Shown piece by piece: positions 41,817 to 52,237 of a stretch of DNA of 64,000 nucleotides (position 1 is its first letter; the number at the start of each line of letters is the position of its first letter). The stretch is from Turbatrix aceti. Its lineage: Eukaryota > Nematoda > Chromadorea > Rhabditida > Panagrolaimidae. The stretch is taken from assembly GCA_963969345.1 (NCBI GenBank), contig OZ017766.1, positions 1,116,001-1,180,000 on the forward strand, in the 5' to 3' direction. The notes beneath the pieces were generated by a model. That model had not been told where the DNA came from. It saw nothing but the letters and a program-made list of their open reading frames with translations, and did not search any database. The translations under genes were made by a program, and so were the position numbers.

Positions 41817-43572
41817 CAGCCACTCTGTGAGCTTTTTTATTTCGGCCGACACAGTGATTTCACTTTTATAAATGTTTCGTGCCGAAATTGTAGACACCTA
41901 TGAGGAGGGTTCAAAATATTTTTATTTTTAGAAGCCGGATTCTGGAGTTACGGCTTCTCACACCGTTTGACGTCAAATTTCAAAAATGCTTCCAAAATTC
42001 TGATTTTTGGTTCACAGGGGTATCTTGCCATCAGAAATCGACTGGTGTATTCGGATTTAAAAAAAACACCTGTCCGTTCCGGAATTATCGATTTTGTTCA
42101 CTTTTTCCTCATTTTGTGGCATTTTTTGGCTCCAGCATCCGTAATGCTCCGAGGAGTAAAGAAATGATTACGTAATATTAAAGCCCGTTTTTTTCTGCAT
42201 CTGGCATACCAAACCAAAAAATTTTCCTCCAACCATAATTTAGTGAAGTTGGCCCCTTTATGGCGTCAACTCGGTCAAAAACCGTGCAAAAGCGCGCGAT
42301 TTCCCTCAACAGCCAAAAAAACAAGCACTCGCGAGCGTGCACGCGCATGCAAGAAGTCATGTTCAAAAAAACACCCTAAAGCCGATTTTTGTTTTTTATG
42401 CTTACGGTCACTTGGGTGTGATCAGGTATGTCTCAAAGATTGTTTTAAGCTAATCACGCCCTTTATTGCATAATTTTGCAATAAGTTACAGCATCTCGAA
42501 GTTTCATGTTTTTTTATCGGTTGTAGCAATGCGCAAAATTGTCGGATAAAAAGCGCAAATGGCCTAATACCAGGGTGGCGAAGAGGGGATTCCCATGGGA
42601 GTCCCATGGGAAATATCCCGGGAATTATCCCGGGATTCCCATCTATCACGGGATAATTCCCCACGGAATTTTGAAAATGCGCGATCCCGCCTAAAATATC
42701 ACCGTTATTTTACGCAGGAGCGTGCTTTTTTCTTTCAAATTAGGTAAATGATTTTATTTTCATTGTTAATTTTATTACATTAATAAAATAAGTGTGTTTT
42801 CGGATATCTTTTTTGTATAAACATGTACTTTTTTAAACGTACCAAAAAATACCCCCGGGGACTCCCATAGGACTCCCATGGGAATCCCATGGGATAATTC
42901 CCCTATTTCTAATTCCCATGGGAGTTTCGCCACCCTGCCTAATACATACTTTAGGACATGTTTAAGCCTACCCATGTGACCGTTAGCAAAAGAAACAGAA
43001 ATCGGCCTCAGGGTGTTTTTTTGAACATGACTCCTTGCATGCGCGCGCACGCTCGCGAGCGCTTGTTTTTTTGGCTGTTGAGGGAAATCGCGCGCTTTTG
43101 CACGGTTTTTGACCGAGTTGACGCCATAAAGGGGCCAACTTCACTAAATTATGGTTGGGAAAAAATTTTTTGGTTTGGTATGCCAGATGCAGAAAAAAAC
43201 GGGCTTTAATATTACGTAATCATTTCTTTACTCCTCGTAGCAATACGGATGCTGGAGCCAAAAAATGCCACAAAATGAGGCAAAAGTGAACAAAATCGAT
43301 AATTCCGGAACGTACAGGTGTTTTTAAAAAAATCTGAATACACCAGTCGATTTCTCGTGGCAAGATACCCCTGTAAACCAAAAATCAGAATTTTGGAAGC
43401 ATTTTTGAAATTTGACGTCAAACGGTGTGAGAAGCCGTAACTCCAGAATCCGGCTTCTAAAAAAAAATAAAAATATTTTGAACCCTCCTCATAGGTGTCT
43501 ACCATTTCGGCACAAAATATTTATAAAAGTGAAATCACTGTGTCGGCCGAAATAAAAAAGCTCACAGGGCTG
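41817..43572. mobile_element. Palindromic TTAA-flanked element 3
   Basis: A 1756-base foldback flanked by TTAA (41813-41816 and 43573-43576), with ends CAGCCACTCTGTGAGC and GCTCACAGGGCTG. The arms of about 600 bases carry the family core (AGCCGGATTCTGGAGTTACGG in part, AATCGACTGGTGTATTC). A hAT MITE (42571-42937) is inserted in the loop and separates the two arms further. No coding capacity. Confidence 0.93.
42571..42937. mobile_element. hAT-type MITE nested in palindromic element 3
   Basis: 367 bases with terminal inverted repeats CAGGGTGGCGAA / TTCGCCACCCTG and a perfect 8-base target duplication CCTAATAC (42563-42570 and 42938-42945). Both ends have subterminal CCCATGGGA-like palindromes. 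About 255 bases match the end of the decayed hAT transposon at 14877-15134, so this is an internally deleted derivative of that family. Confidence 0.95.
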
Positions 43573-43588
43573 TTAATTATTGAATAAC

Positions 43589-44518
43589 CCTGATTATCCG
43601 TGTTGTTGTATGATTCTACCGACGTTGAAGTTCGTTACGGCTGCAATATTATACCGGCGAATGTCAAACGGCGGACTCTTCTTCCGACACCGCAGATCCG
43701 TTCTTTTTGCTCCCCGCCCGATGACCTGGTGTCCCCCGCCCGTGCCTCATGCTTCGAGCCGTCGATTGCGTCGTCCGACAACTGCGACGCGCAGTACAGC
43801 ACTTCTGGATTTGTAGGAGCGATTCAGAATCGTACGTTTTACCTGTTTTCGCGTTCGTGAATCTGTTTTTTTGTTTTTTTACACTCGGTTGTCGCTTCAT
43901 TCTTCCCCGAAGCGGTACCCACTTTGCTCGATCCAGTTTCCTTCTGCTCCGACGAACCTGATGACGCAATTCCAGGTGCGGACGGTCAACAAGCAATCGT
44001 TCTCGAAGAACCCCTTCCAAAAGTCGAATTGCTATGGAGCTCTGCCGAATTCCAAAGCTCAGAAGCGTCTCAAGCGAGGTTTTCGTCTGCCTCCCGAAAC
44101 GCGGTTTCAGAAGCTTCCTTCTGAAAGGTCGATAAGCAAATCGAACATTTTTGACTTCTCGGTTCTGCCCCCATCAATTTCTCTTTCGAGTACTCGCTCT
44201 CGAGATTTCAGTGCTTTTGAAGGTGGCATGCCGTCTCTGAATAAAAGCACCCAGGAGCTTCCTGTTCCTCTCAGAAATGTTCCTAGTTCTGGAGTCTCGA
44301 CTGGGAGACGTTACGCGCTGGCAATGGAACCAAAGATCCCGGAAATGCCGCCCTTGGTCGAGACTGGCGCCCAGGCATTGCCCAACGTCGTTTTGGGCAA
44401 GGGCAAGGACATGGTCGACTTCATCGGCGATCCGGCTCATCAAGACCTCCCGTTCGTCCAGGCCGTCATTAGTGCTCAACTAAAGGCTCTTAACGCGGCA
44501 CTGCGTGTTGACGTCTAG
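43589..44518 (+). CDS. Unrecognised basic, Ser/Pro-rich protein
   Basis: The long frame that ends at 44518 covers about 190 codons after 43940. It contains QVRTVNKQSFSKNPFQKS, KRLKRGFRLPPETRFQKLP and a C-terminal helix-like part GKDMVDFIGDP and AQLKALNAALRVD. An upstream frame (43600-43830) with an acidic, Ser-rich look may be a 5' exon, ending at a GTACGT donor. The exact join is unresolved, and a second open frame overlaps 43924-44124. Composition suggests a disordered nuclear protein; no family is recognised. Confidence 0.45.
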
Positions 44519-44715
44519 GGCAAAACCCTGCGAAGGCGGAATATTGTTTGTTCAGTTTTTATTTGTTTATAACATGTTTATATTCGTTTTTAACATTTTT
44601 TTCCGATTTAAATGTTGCTATGATCTTCTTCATTACATACTTGCACTTAAAAATCTTTCTTTTGACATTACCAGTTTATGTCAATTCACACTACGGCAAT
44701 CCAGAACCTCATTCT

Positions 44716-45291
44716 TCATCCCCCGTCGATTGCGTCCGGCGATGGTACTTCGGAATGGATTCGGACTGGCGGGGGCAACACCGCGCACTCGCAAACTGCG
44801 AAATCTGCAGTCACTCTCGAAATCAATTTCCGGTGATGGATAACGTTCGTATTGTCGTCGAAGCGGACAATCCTGCGCTGGGAAGACACCACGATTTGCG
44901 GCGTCTCGTCGTCGAATTGTTCTCGGATCGGCGAGTGATACGAGTTGTCAAAGTTGGACCGTTGGACTGACCGGACACCCTGATCGGCGGGAGAGCGAGC
45001 TCGGACAAGGTGAGTCAACTTCGCGACGGCTTCCTGAAGCACGCTCACGACATCCCTGATGGTGTCATCGGGGGCGTTCTCGATATCGTGTCTTTGGGCT
45101 TCGACGCTGAGCCGGGGATCATGCTGGTTACGGTGAAATGAGGACGAACCGGTTAGCTTGACCAATCGATCTCGGTTCAGGGTTAAAGAGGAAGGAACCT
45201 GGAGGAAAGTCCTGCCGCGGCTGCTGCTTGTCGAGCTGGACGTAACTGATGCCGAACAACGTCGGTGGCCGGGGCGTGCAGAATGTGGCAT
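44716..45291 (-). CDS. Unrecognised Ser/Arg-rich protein, about 191 residues
   Basis: Single minus-strand frame from ATG 45291 to stop 44716. The N-terminus is Ser/Thr/Arg-rich. A predicted helix (DDTIRDVVSVLQEAVAKL) lies in the middle, followed by RSPADQGVRSVQRSNF. No signal peptide, membrane segment or known domain. GC-rich third positions support coding. It could be a spliced gene with further exons. Confidence 0.45.
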   Translation of the reverse strand: MPHSARPGHRRCSASVTSSSTSSSRGRTFLQVPSSLTLNRDRLVKLTGSSSFHRNQHDPRLSVEAQRHDIENAPDDTIRDVVSVLQEAVAKLTHLVRARSPADQGVRSVQRSNFDNSYHSPIREQFDDETPQIVVSSQRRIVRFDDNTNVIHHRKLISRVTADFAVCECAVLPPPVRIHSEVPSPDAIDGG

Positions 45292-45494
45292 AGTCAGTCG
45301 GATAGTTGTAGTAATCAGTGGTTTACTGTTGAACCTTGTTTGTCATTTTTTATGCCGTCCAGTCTTTTTCATCGACATTTATGCTAATCAATATTTGTAT
45401 TTTGAATGCCCGCAAAAGTAGGGAATTGTACAAAAAAAATTTAAAAAATAAATTTTTATTTTCCCATTTGTACATTGTATAAAAATGTTAAAAC

Positions 45495-45804
45495 CAGTGT
45501 TGTCGGATACGCGATACTTCCGGATACCCGACCCGGAGCCGAAATTTCGGGTACCCGACCCGAAAACCCGACCCGAAACCCCAAATTTTTTGACAAAACT
45601 TGTATTTTTTTGTGCATAAAAAAATTTGCTTTCCACGTATTCTAAATTTTAGCATTGAAATCGGCATAATATTGCTGTTTTGAGAATAAAAATGTAAGAC
45701 ATTTCAAGATTTTTTTGTAAGAAAATTGACATTTTTAAGCCCATTTGAGTTTTTTTCGGGTTTTTGTGTCGGGTTTGGGTTCGGGTCGGGTACCGGCAAC
45801 ACTG
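45495..45804. mobile_element. Foldback element with ACCCGACCCGAAA repeats
   Basis: Ends CAGTGTTGTCGG and CCGGCAACACTG form a terminal inverted repeat fitting the hAT YARNG pattern. Subterminal repeats of ACCCGA / TCGGGT lie on both sides of an AT-rich middle. The 8-base flanks agree at only 4 positions, so the target duplication is not supported. Confidence 0.6.
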
Positions 45805-45921
45805 GTTTCCTCTCGTCGTTACCCTATCACATAGGAACCCAAGTTTCCGGTTTGCTCTTGTAAGTGTTTATTGTAATCGCGTTGGCGTCGGTCATGGTCA
45901 GTGTTTGTGAATAAAGTTAAA

Positions 45922-46661
45922 TCAGAAGTCTTGATTGTCATCCGAGAAGTCCAAGCGTGTCCGCCTGTTACCGCGACGAGGGCACCTTTTCGGACTGCCC
46001 GACGTATCTATTTTTTTGTAGACAAAGTTGCTGCTGGAACTAGGCCTGAACAATGTTTCATCGGTTTCGTGTTCGAAATCTATGTACCGAGGCTGTCTCT
46101 GCAACGATTGGCGGCTGCGAGGATACGGATGACGCCGGAGCGCCCGCCGCCGACTGAGGGACTGGTTGGCGGGATGGATGAAATCTTCCTCGTCCACATT
46201 GTTGAGAAAGTTGTGCTAGAATGCAGGTAATCCGGATGAGAAGGGCGTGCGTGCGAGCTCACCTTCTTCGGCGTGCTGGAGACAAACTGACTAGGATCGA
46301 ACTCAACCTCCTCTTCCCGCCTGGCTTTCTCTTGCTGGCGCAGAGCGAGTTTTCGCTCCCGCTCGTTTTGCTCTTCCAATCTGAATTCCTCGGCCTCGAA
46401 CTCATCGCTGTCAAGCGTGTCCATGAGTTTCCTCAACGGATGGGCAGCGGTGTATGCTTCGCGGTCGTCTTCTGGAATCAGGTTGCCGCTTTCTGAAAAA
46501 ACTCTCAGTTTAGAGCGCCGTACGAGTTCACGACGAGCGGCTTCCTGTGCCTCTCGGGCTTCTCGGGCGCTATCGATTTCACGTTGGCGGGCTTCTGCCG
46601 AGATGCGTGGCTGAAAGCCTCGCACTCTGCCTGCGTTGCCAACGTCGTACGCGAAGACCAT
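45922..46661 (-). CDS. Unrecognised coiled-coil protein, 230 residues
   Basis: Two minus-strand exons, 46263-46661 and 45922-46215, join in phase. The first encodes MVFAYDVGNAGRVRGFQ, then long Glu/Arg/Ala helices (EAREAQEAARRELVRRSK and EEQNERERKLALRQQEKARR) typical of a coiled coil. The second has an acidic start (NVDEEDF), a basic middle, and ends LDFSDDNQDF. No signal peptide or membrane segment. It is probably a nuclear or cytoskeletal protein; family unknown. Confidence 0.6.
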
Positions 46662-46883
46662 GTTGTCAGTAGGGGTGCCGCAGTCAGAAAAATAAAGGGG
46701 GGGGGGGGTTAGAGATTGTTTTCATACTTTTTATTGTTATGGTAATTTTTTATGTTTTCTCGGAGCGTGTCAGTTAGAGGCAGTGTAACCAGGCACCTCT
46801 CTGCTCCAAAGTCAGATGCCAGGCAAAGGCAATTCAGTCAAAACAGCATCACAATGTTTCTGTATTTATAACACACAAAATTC

Positions 46884-47841
46884 TTAAAACTGTAGGCAAA
46901 GCAACGAGTCAGTTTCCTGGGTATAATCATTCTGGGTAAATGTCCACTTTCCATCCGTACTGCAATCCAGCACGACAGACACACTGTACATCTGGTTGTC
47001 ATTCGGCTGATTCAGGTGATCGTTGAAGTCTGAAAGTCGTTATCAGCACATGTAGAATAAAGTATGCTTACCCATGTAAATCAATCCATCAGCCGTGGTT
47101 GCAGTACACGTGACAGTAAGCGTAGCACATCCATTGGCAGAACCGAGAGTTGCCACGGGTGCTACGTAGCCTTGGGATGCGTCATAGCTGAGGTCTATTG
47201 TCGACGTCGTGCATCCCTCACAAGCTGCTGTTGTTGTCGTCGTTGTCGTAGTGGTGGTGGTTGTTGTGCTTGTCGTGGTGGTAGTAGACGTCGTTGTGGG
47301 GGTGGTGGTTGTGGTTGTCGTAGACGTTGTTGTTGTTGGAGTAGTTGTTGTCGTCGGGGTTGTCGTCGGGGGCGTAGTGGTCGTTGTCGGGGTGATCGTT
47401 GTAGTAGTTATTGTTGGATTTGCGATTGTTGTCGTCGTAGAGGCGGTCGTAGTTGTCGTTGTTGCTGCAGAATTGCACATTGTGATTACCAACTCTTCAG
47501 CCTTATCTCTAACATTTTCCATATCTTTATTTTATAAATATTGATTATTTCAAAAAATCACCCCACCCCTCGCAGAGTGCCCGGTTAGCTCACGTTAGAG
47601 CATCAGACTCTTTTTTGGTGCTCTTTTCTGGCTGTCGCGGCTATAATTTTTTTATTTCTAAAACTTTACCGGTCGATGAAATTGCATCCCTATAATTGTA
47701 AATATATTTATAATTAAAAAAACAATACAATTAAACTCACGCTGCAAGACCGACAGCTGCGCTAGTTGCCAAACAAGCACTGACAATTGATGGGATCGAA
47801 ACGTACAGAAACAAATTTGTACATCGCCTCAGCGGCTTCAT
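46884..47841 (-). CDS. Secreted mucin-like protein with nematode C6 domain
   Basis: A signal-peptide exon (about 47741-47841, MKPLRRCTNLFLYVSIPSIV) is followed by a Thr-rich exon (47072-47464) and a last exon (46884-47029). The Thr run, from ACN-type codons, is about 70 residues, mucin-like and probably O-glycosylated. After it a C6-type domain (DUF281/PF01681 style) begins CEGCTTSTIDLSYDASQGYV and continues NGCATLTVTC, ending TDSLLC in the last exon. The phase between the signal exon and the Thr exon does not match at the best donor, so that junction is tentative; a weaker donor (GTCTTG) would fit. Likely extracellular, cuticle- or mucus-related. Confidence 0.65.
47225..47470. repeat. Degenerate trinucleotide repeat encoding poly-Thr
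   Basis: GTT/GTC/GTG-type triplets on the plus strand, coding Thr (ACN) on the minus strand. Very low complexity. Long open frames on the opposite strand here are by-products. Confidence 0.85.
47579..47616 (+). pseudogene. 5' half of a tRNA-Lys-like sequence
   Basis: GCCCGGTTAGCTCACGTTAG and the following AGCATCAGACTCTTTT match the acceptor stem, D arm and anticodon-loop start of tRNA-Lys(UUU). The second half does not follow; the sequence turns AT-rich. It lies within the first intron of the C6 gene on the opposite strand. It could be a truncated tRNA pseudogene or the head of a tRNA-derived SINE. Confidence 0.6.
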
Positions 47842-48039
47842 ACTCACGATTACCTATTTTTCAAATCTGTGTTACCCTATTCATCCGCTTATACGTCCTT
47901 TAGACGCACAATGTCATTTGACAAGGCCCCGCACATGAGAGAAACACTTGACTTACTACCGCCACCTGAACACGTCATTTATTACCAAGCCAATGTACTT
48001 TTGTACATTTCACTTTACCGCGCTGCGCAATGTCAAGAG

Positions 48040-48874
48040 TCACACTAGAAAAGATATCCTGGATCTGACGGGATTCACAAAGTACTGCGCCATAATGAGG
48101 TACGTGAAGCCGTATCCATTGGCGTAGGCGATGGGTGGGGTGTAAGCGCCGTTGAGCGAAGCTACGGTGCAGTAGTGAAGCCACCAGCCGCTAAAATATT
48201 AAAATTGCTCCTGACTTGTTCTTTTTGACGACAACTCACCCAAGTTGAAATTTGGTAACGCATTCGGATTGCGGATCGTTGATTCTGTCGACTGTGCTAA
48301 ATTTAGTGCCATTGGAAATGGTCGGATCGTACCACCCGTTGCTGGCGTTTCCCTGGATCTCCCACCAGTTTCCGTGGAAAGAAAGTGTGTAATCGGTGGA
48401 CTCATCGTCCAGGTACACCTTGGGGAACGTAACCCACCAGTAGTCGTTGGCATGCGTCGAGTTAGGAGCGCGGTCTCCCCAGAGCTCAATTTTCAGCGTC
48501 CCATTCGCGCGTTTAGACAGCTGGTTGAACTTGTCATTGCCCAGCCAGTAATTTTCATTCTCCGTGCCGAAACCGCTTTTGTAATCCGCCCAAGTTGCGT
48601 TCCAGAAGGCTAACGAGCCGTCGACGCGGTTTTGAATCACAATCCACGCCTTCGCAGCGTCATCAAGCACACATCTAGCCTTCACAACCTCATTTCCGAT
48701 TTTCAGGATTTGAATTTCGGATTTAAGAATCTCGGATACGCGAACTTCTCCGCAGTGCGTCGGCAGCTGTGGGTTTGGAGCCGCGTAAACATTGGAAAAC
48801 ACAGCGACGAGGAAAACGAGGAATAGCATCACCCAGACGTAAAACTGCAGTAAGTTGCAATCAACCATTCCCAA
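48040..48874 (-). CDS. Secreted fibrinogen-related domain protein
   Basis: Two minus-strand exons, 48240-48874 and 48040-48190, join in phase to 261 residues. An N-terminal hydrophobic segment (FYVWVMLFLVFLVAVFS) is a signal peptide or anchor. The fibrinogen C-terminal fold shows as AWIVIQNRVDGSLAFWNATW, GTENENYWLGNDKFNQL and GGWWLHYCTVASLNGAY. The domain is somewhat shortened, and the usual Ca-binding DxD region is not obvious. Several N-glycosylation sequons (NAT, NGT, NST, NAS) are present. Such proteins act extracellularly, often in recognition or innate defence; the ligand is unknown. Confidence 0.9.
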
Positions 48875-49002
48875 AGCCTGTGAATGCCTGGTAGCAAGAA
48901 TGGGCGGTTATCAGCAGCATTATTGAATTGTTATCGCTCGAAAAGGTTATCGCTCGAAAAGGCAGTCCACGAGAGAATTTTGGACGGCCGACAAGACTTT
49001 TT

Positions 49003-50235
49003 TACAATTTTTTATTTTTTGAGCCAGCATTGTTCCCCACCTCTAAAAATCTCTATTACCGCCGAACACAGATTTAAAAAAAATCGGATTCTGTAGTTTT
49101 GGCTTCTGGAAGTTTTTGACAATAATCAATGCCACGGGCTTTGTTTATGATAAAAAAAAAGCTAAAACTTTTTTTCTGGAGGTTTTGAGAGGCGGAGAAC
49201 ACGATGTCGTTATCAGATTTTTTTTATCGTTACGGTAAGTGCCAATTTTAGGCTAAATTGTTTGGTTTTTTGGCCTCCACAGGTTGGGTTTTCAGAGGTG
49301 GATACATTGTCGTAGCCTATCCTTTTCCCCGTGTTATGACGCCTTGAATGATGTATAACTCAAAATTTGCCAGGTACCCTAAAGTTGTCATCCATGGGCT
49401 TTTATAGTGCGCACTCGAGAAAACGCGGGCAAAAAGCCACTTTTTCGCTTCGAGTGAGCGTGCGCGCGCATAAAAGAAGGCATGTTCAATAAAAGGCCCT
49501 GAAGCCAATTTTTGTTTTTTATGTCTACGGGCACCTGAATAGGCTTTGGCATGTCTGAAATATCGCTTTAAGTAGGTTGCGCTTTTTATCGGATAATTTT
49601 GCACAAAGTTTCAGTTTCATGTTTTTTCAATGCTTGTGGCATGCCCAATATTGTCAGATAAAAAGTCTGAAAAGTAAGAATCAATCTTTGGGACATGCTA
49701 AAGTCTACCAAAGTGACCGCGAGCATAAAAAACAAAAATTGGCTTCAGGACCTTTTATCGAACATGACTCCTTTTACGCGCGCGTACTCGAAGCGAAAAA
49801 GTGGCTTTTTGCCCGCGTTTTCTCGAGTGCGCACTATAAAAGCCCATGGATGACAACTTTAGGGTACCTGGAAAATTTTGTGTTATTCATCATTCAAGGC
49901 GTCAGAACACGGGGAAAAAGATAGGCTATGCCACTGTATCCACCTCTGAAAACCCAACCTGTGGAGGCCAAAAAACAAAACAATTTAGCCTAAAATTGGC
50001 ACTTACCGTAACGATTAAAAAAATCTGATAACGACATCGTGTTCCCCGCCTCTCAAAACCTCCAGAAAAAAAGTTTTAGCTTTTTTTGTCATAAACAAAG
50101 CCCGTGGCATTGATTTTTGTCAAAAACTTCCAGAAGCCAAAACTACAGAATCCGATTTTTTTTAAATCTGTGTTTGGCGGTAATAGAGATTTTTAGAGGT
50201 GGGGAACAATTCTGGCTCAAAAAATAAAAAGTTGT
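49003..50235. mobile_element. Palindromic element 4 (TTAA-family core, different ends)
   Basis: Arms of about 550 bases (49003-49560 and 49690-50235) are nearly perfect complements. Shared family words include GGATTCTGTAGTTTTGGCTT, GAAGCCAATTTTTGTTTTTT and GAACATGACTCC. The ends (ACAATTTTTTATTTTTTGAG and complement) lack the CACTCTGTGAGC motif and a clear TTAA, so this is a divergent subfamily or an end-truncated copy. Confidence 0.85.
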
Positions 50236-50604
50236 AGAGATCGATGTTTTAACATTGAGATGTACCTTATTTAAAAAAAAAAGTAAAGGGGGCCCCCCCT
50301 TTAGCCTTGTATTTAAAAAAAAAAGTAAGATGCATAAGACATTTTGTTTTGTACAAAAACTGACGTAACGTGGAATAACCAGGGAATTCGGAAGAAACAC
50401 CTGATTCCAATGTTACCGGTAAGGTAAAATAACCGTTTTTTTTTATTTTTTTATCAGTAGTTAATTATCTAGATGTTAGGATGCACAAATGATGTCCACG
50501 TAGGCGTCAAAGTCTGGATTCGATTAGGTCGAATAACCGTTTATCCTCCTCCTATTGGACATTACAAAACACACCACCATTCCCGTGTCATGTTTTTTTC
50601 CGAA
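50236..50604. other. Spacer
   Basis: AT-rich with a GGGGGCCCCCCC run near 50288. The part 50440-50520 weakly resembles 9505-9580, suggesting a shared dispersed repeat. No gene. Confidence 0.4.
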
Positions 50605-50817
50605 CTATGATGCATTTTTCTTTGAATCGTCGATAGCGAGAACCTTTACAAGTTCTTTGCCGGTATGGGCAACATATCCACAGTAGCCTGCGACGGCGAT
50701 GAAGCCAATTGCGAGCAGCAAGAGAAGGATCATGGCGGGGATGGCGCACGGCGGCCTCCGGGAGGCGCTGCTTGCGCTGCTTCTCTTGCCACTCGGCCTG
50801 TCTCTGTCTCTGTCTCT

Positions 50818-50874
<57 letters not shown>

Positions 50875-52237
50875 CTTCGTCCTTTTTTTCTTCTTCTTGC
50901 CTGCAAGTTTAAGACAGGATTTTGGATTAAGGCCCGGCGACCCCGTGAAAAAACAACTTCAAATGTTTTTAACCAAAGTTGTAGGCACCCTTAAGGGATT
51001 GTTAAAAAAATTGTGAAAAATTTTTCTGATGCTGGATTCTGGAGATTTGGCTTCTGAAATGTTTTTTCGTTTTGAATTTTCAACTCAATTCTTAATAGAA
51101 GCAAAAATCTGAATTTAATTTGACAAAGGTATTTTGGCACGAAGAATCGATTGCCTTACTCAGATTCCGTAAAAAAACATCTGCACAACACTGGTCCCGG
51201 TGACCAAACCAAGGAAAAACCGATGTCAACTCGGTCAAAAAAAAACTCAAGGCGCGCGTTTTTTCATACTTTGGTTACCGGGACCGACGTGTATTTTTTT
51301 GTGTTTGATATCAATCGACGTAAAAAAAACGGGCTACAAGATTGGATGATCCTTCCCTCCCCTTTAGGCAGAAATACGCATGTATCAGCCAAAAAAATGA
51401 CAAAATAAACAAAAACTTGATAATTGCAGGACGCCAATCAATTCCTCGTACCAAAACTCTTCAAGAGTGGAATCAGACAATTTTGTATCCAAAGAAGCAA
51501 GATGTAAAACAAAAAACCTAAAAAAATGGGATTTGACATCGGTTTTTCATTTGTTTGGTCATCGGGACCGACATGTATTTTTTTGTGTTTAATATCAATC
51601 GACATGTCTATGTGTGTATGTCTTTGTTCCTGGCGGTAAATAAATGAAATGAAATGAAATGAAATATCAATCGACGTCAAAAAAAGGGCTTCAAGATAGG
51701 ATAGGCCTAGCCCTCCCCCTCGGGCAAAATGTGCATGTTGTAACCCAAAAAGTGACAAAAACAACAAAAAAATGATAATTGCCGGGCGGACAGATGTTTT
51801 TTGCGGAATCTTAGTAAGCAAAAATCTGAACCTTAGTAAAATTAAATTCAGATTTTTGCTTCTTTATAGAATTGAGTTGAAAATTAAAAAGATAGAAACA
51901 TTTCAGAAGCCCAATCTCCAGAATCCGGCATCAGAAAAAGTTTTCATATTTTTTTTTAATCTAAAGGCGTCCGAGAGCTTGCATAAAGCAACGTACGTTC
52001 TTCTTCAATCTCCTGCTGATCGTTTGCATCGTTCGACGCCAACTTTTCTGCTGTGCCGCGATCTTCGGTACCGCCGTCGCCGGGGGAAGGCGCAACTGGC
52101 GACTGAGCGGGTGACAACGCTGGCGGTGGCGGTAACGGTGGCCACGCCGGCGGTGGGGGTGGGGGGTGGCCACCGCCGCCGCCTGGCGGTGGGGGCGGAG
52201 GAAAGGCAGAGGGGCCGATGGGTTCGTAGTCGCCCAT
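50605..52237 (-). CDS. Pro-rich / (Arg-Asp)n single-pass membrane protein
   Basis: Two minus-strand exons, 51997-52237 and 50605-50900, join in phase to 178 residues. Exon 1 encodes MGDYEPIGPSAFPPPPPP and further Pro/Gly runs. Exon 2 begins KKKKKRTK, then about 13 Arg-Asp repeats from a GTCTCG hexanucleotide array, a Ser-rich linker, one membrane segment (MILLLLLAIGFIAVAG) and a short tail ending DDSKKNAS. Exon 2 has no internal start at its beginning, so it is visible only after splicing. The intron (50901-51996) is filled by palindromic element 5. The arrangement suggests a membrane protein with a long disordered N-terminal part; no family is recognised. Confidence 0.7.
50800..50876. repeat. 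Hexanucleotide repeat GTCTCG/GTCTCT
   Basis: About 12 tandem six-base units, coding Arg-Asp pairs on the minus strand in the protein at 50605-52237. Confidence 0.95.
50935..51957. mobile_element. Palindromic element 5, in the intron of the RD-repeat gene
   Basis: Partly degenerate inverted arms: GATGCTGGATTCTGGAGATT (51028 onward) pairs with CCAATCTCCAGAATCCGGCA (51911 onward). Further words pair inward (TTTTTGCTTC with GAAGCAAAAA). The family core CCGGATTCTGGAG is recognisable. A short retro-insertion (about 51605-51663) lies in its right half. The ends are eroded. Confidence 0.75.
51605..51663 (+). mobile_element. Short retrotransposon 3' end with GAAAT tail and target duplication
   Basis: About 45 bases ending in TAAATGAAATGAAATG-type tail are flanked on both sides by AATATCAATCGAC. 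The uninterrupted homologous site (TATCAATCGACGT) occurs in the left arm near 51308. The structure is that of a very short 5'-truncated LINE or SINE copy. Confidence 0.75.

Noticed and set aside
45487..45812. Target-site duplication for the ACCCGA element
   Set aside because: The 8-base flanks GTTAAAAC and GTTTCCTC agree at only four positions, so the duplication is not claimed.
47064..47544. Cys/Arg-rich and Val-rich plus-strand frames
   Set aside because: By-products of the trinucleotide repeat that encodes poly-Thr on the minus strand.
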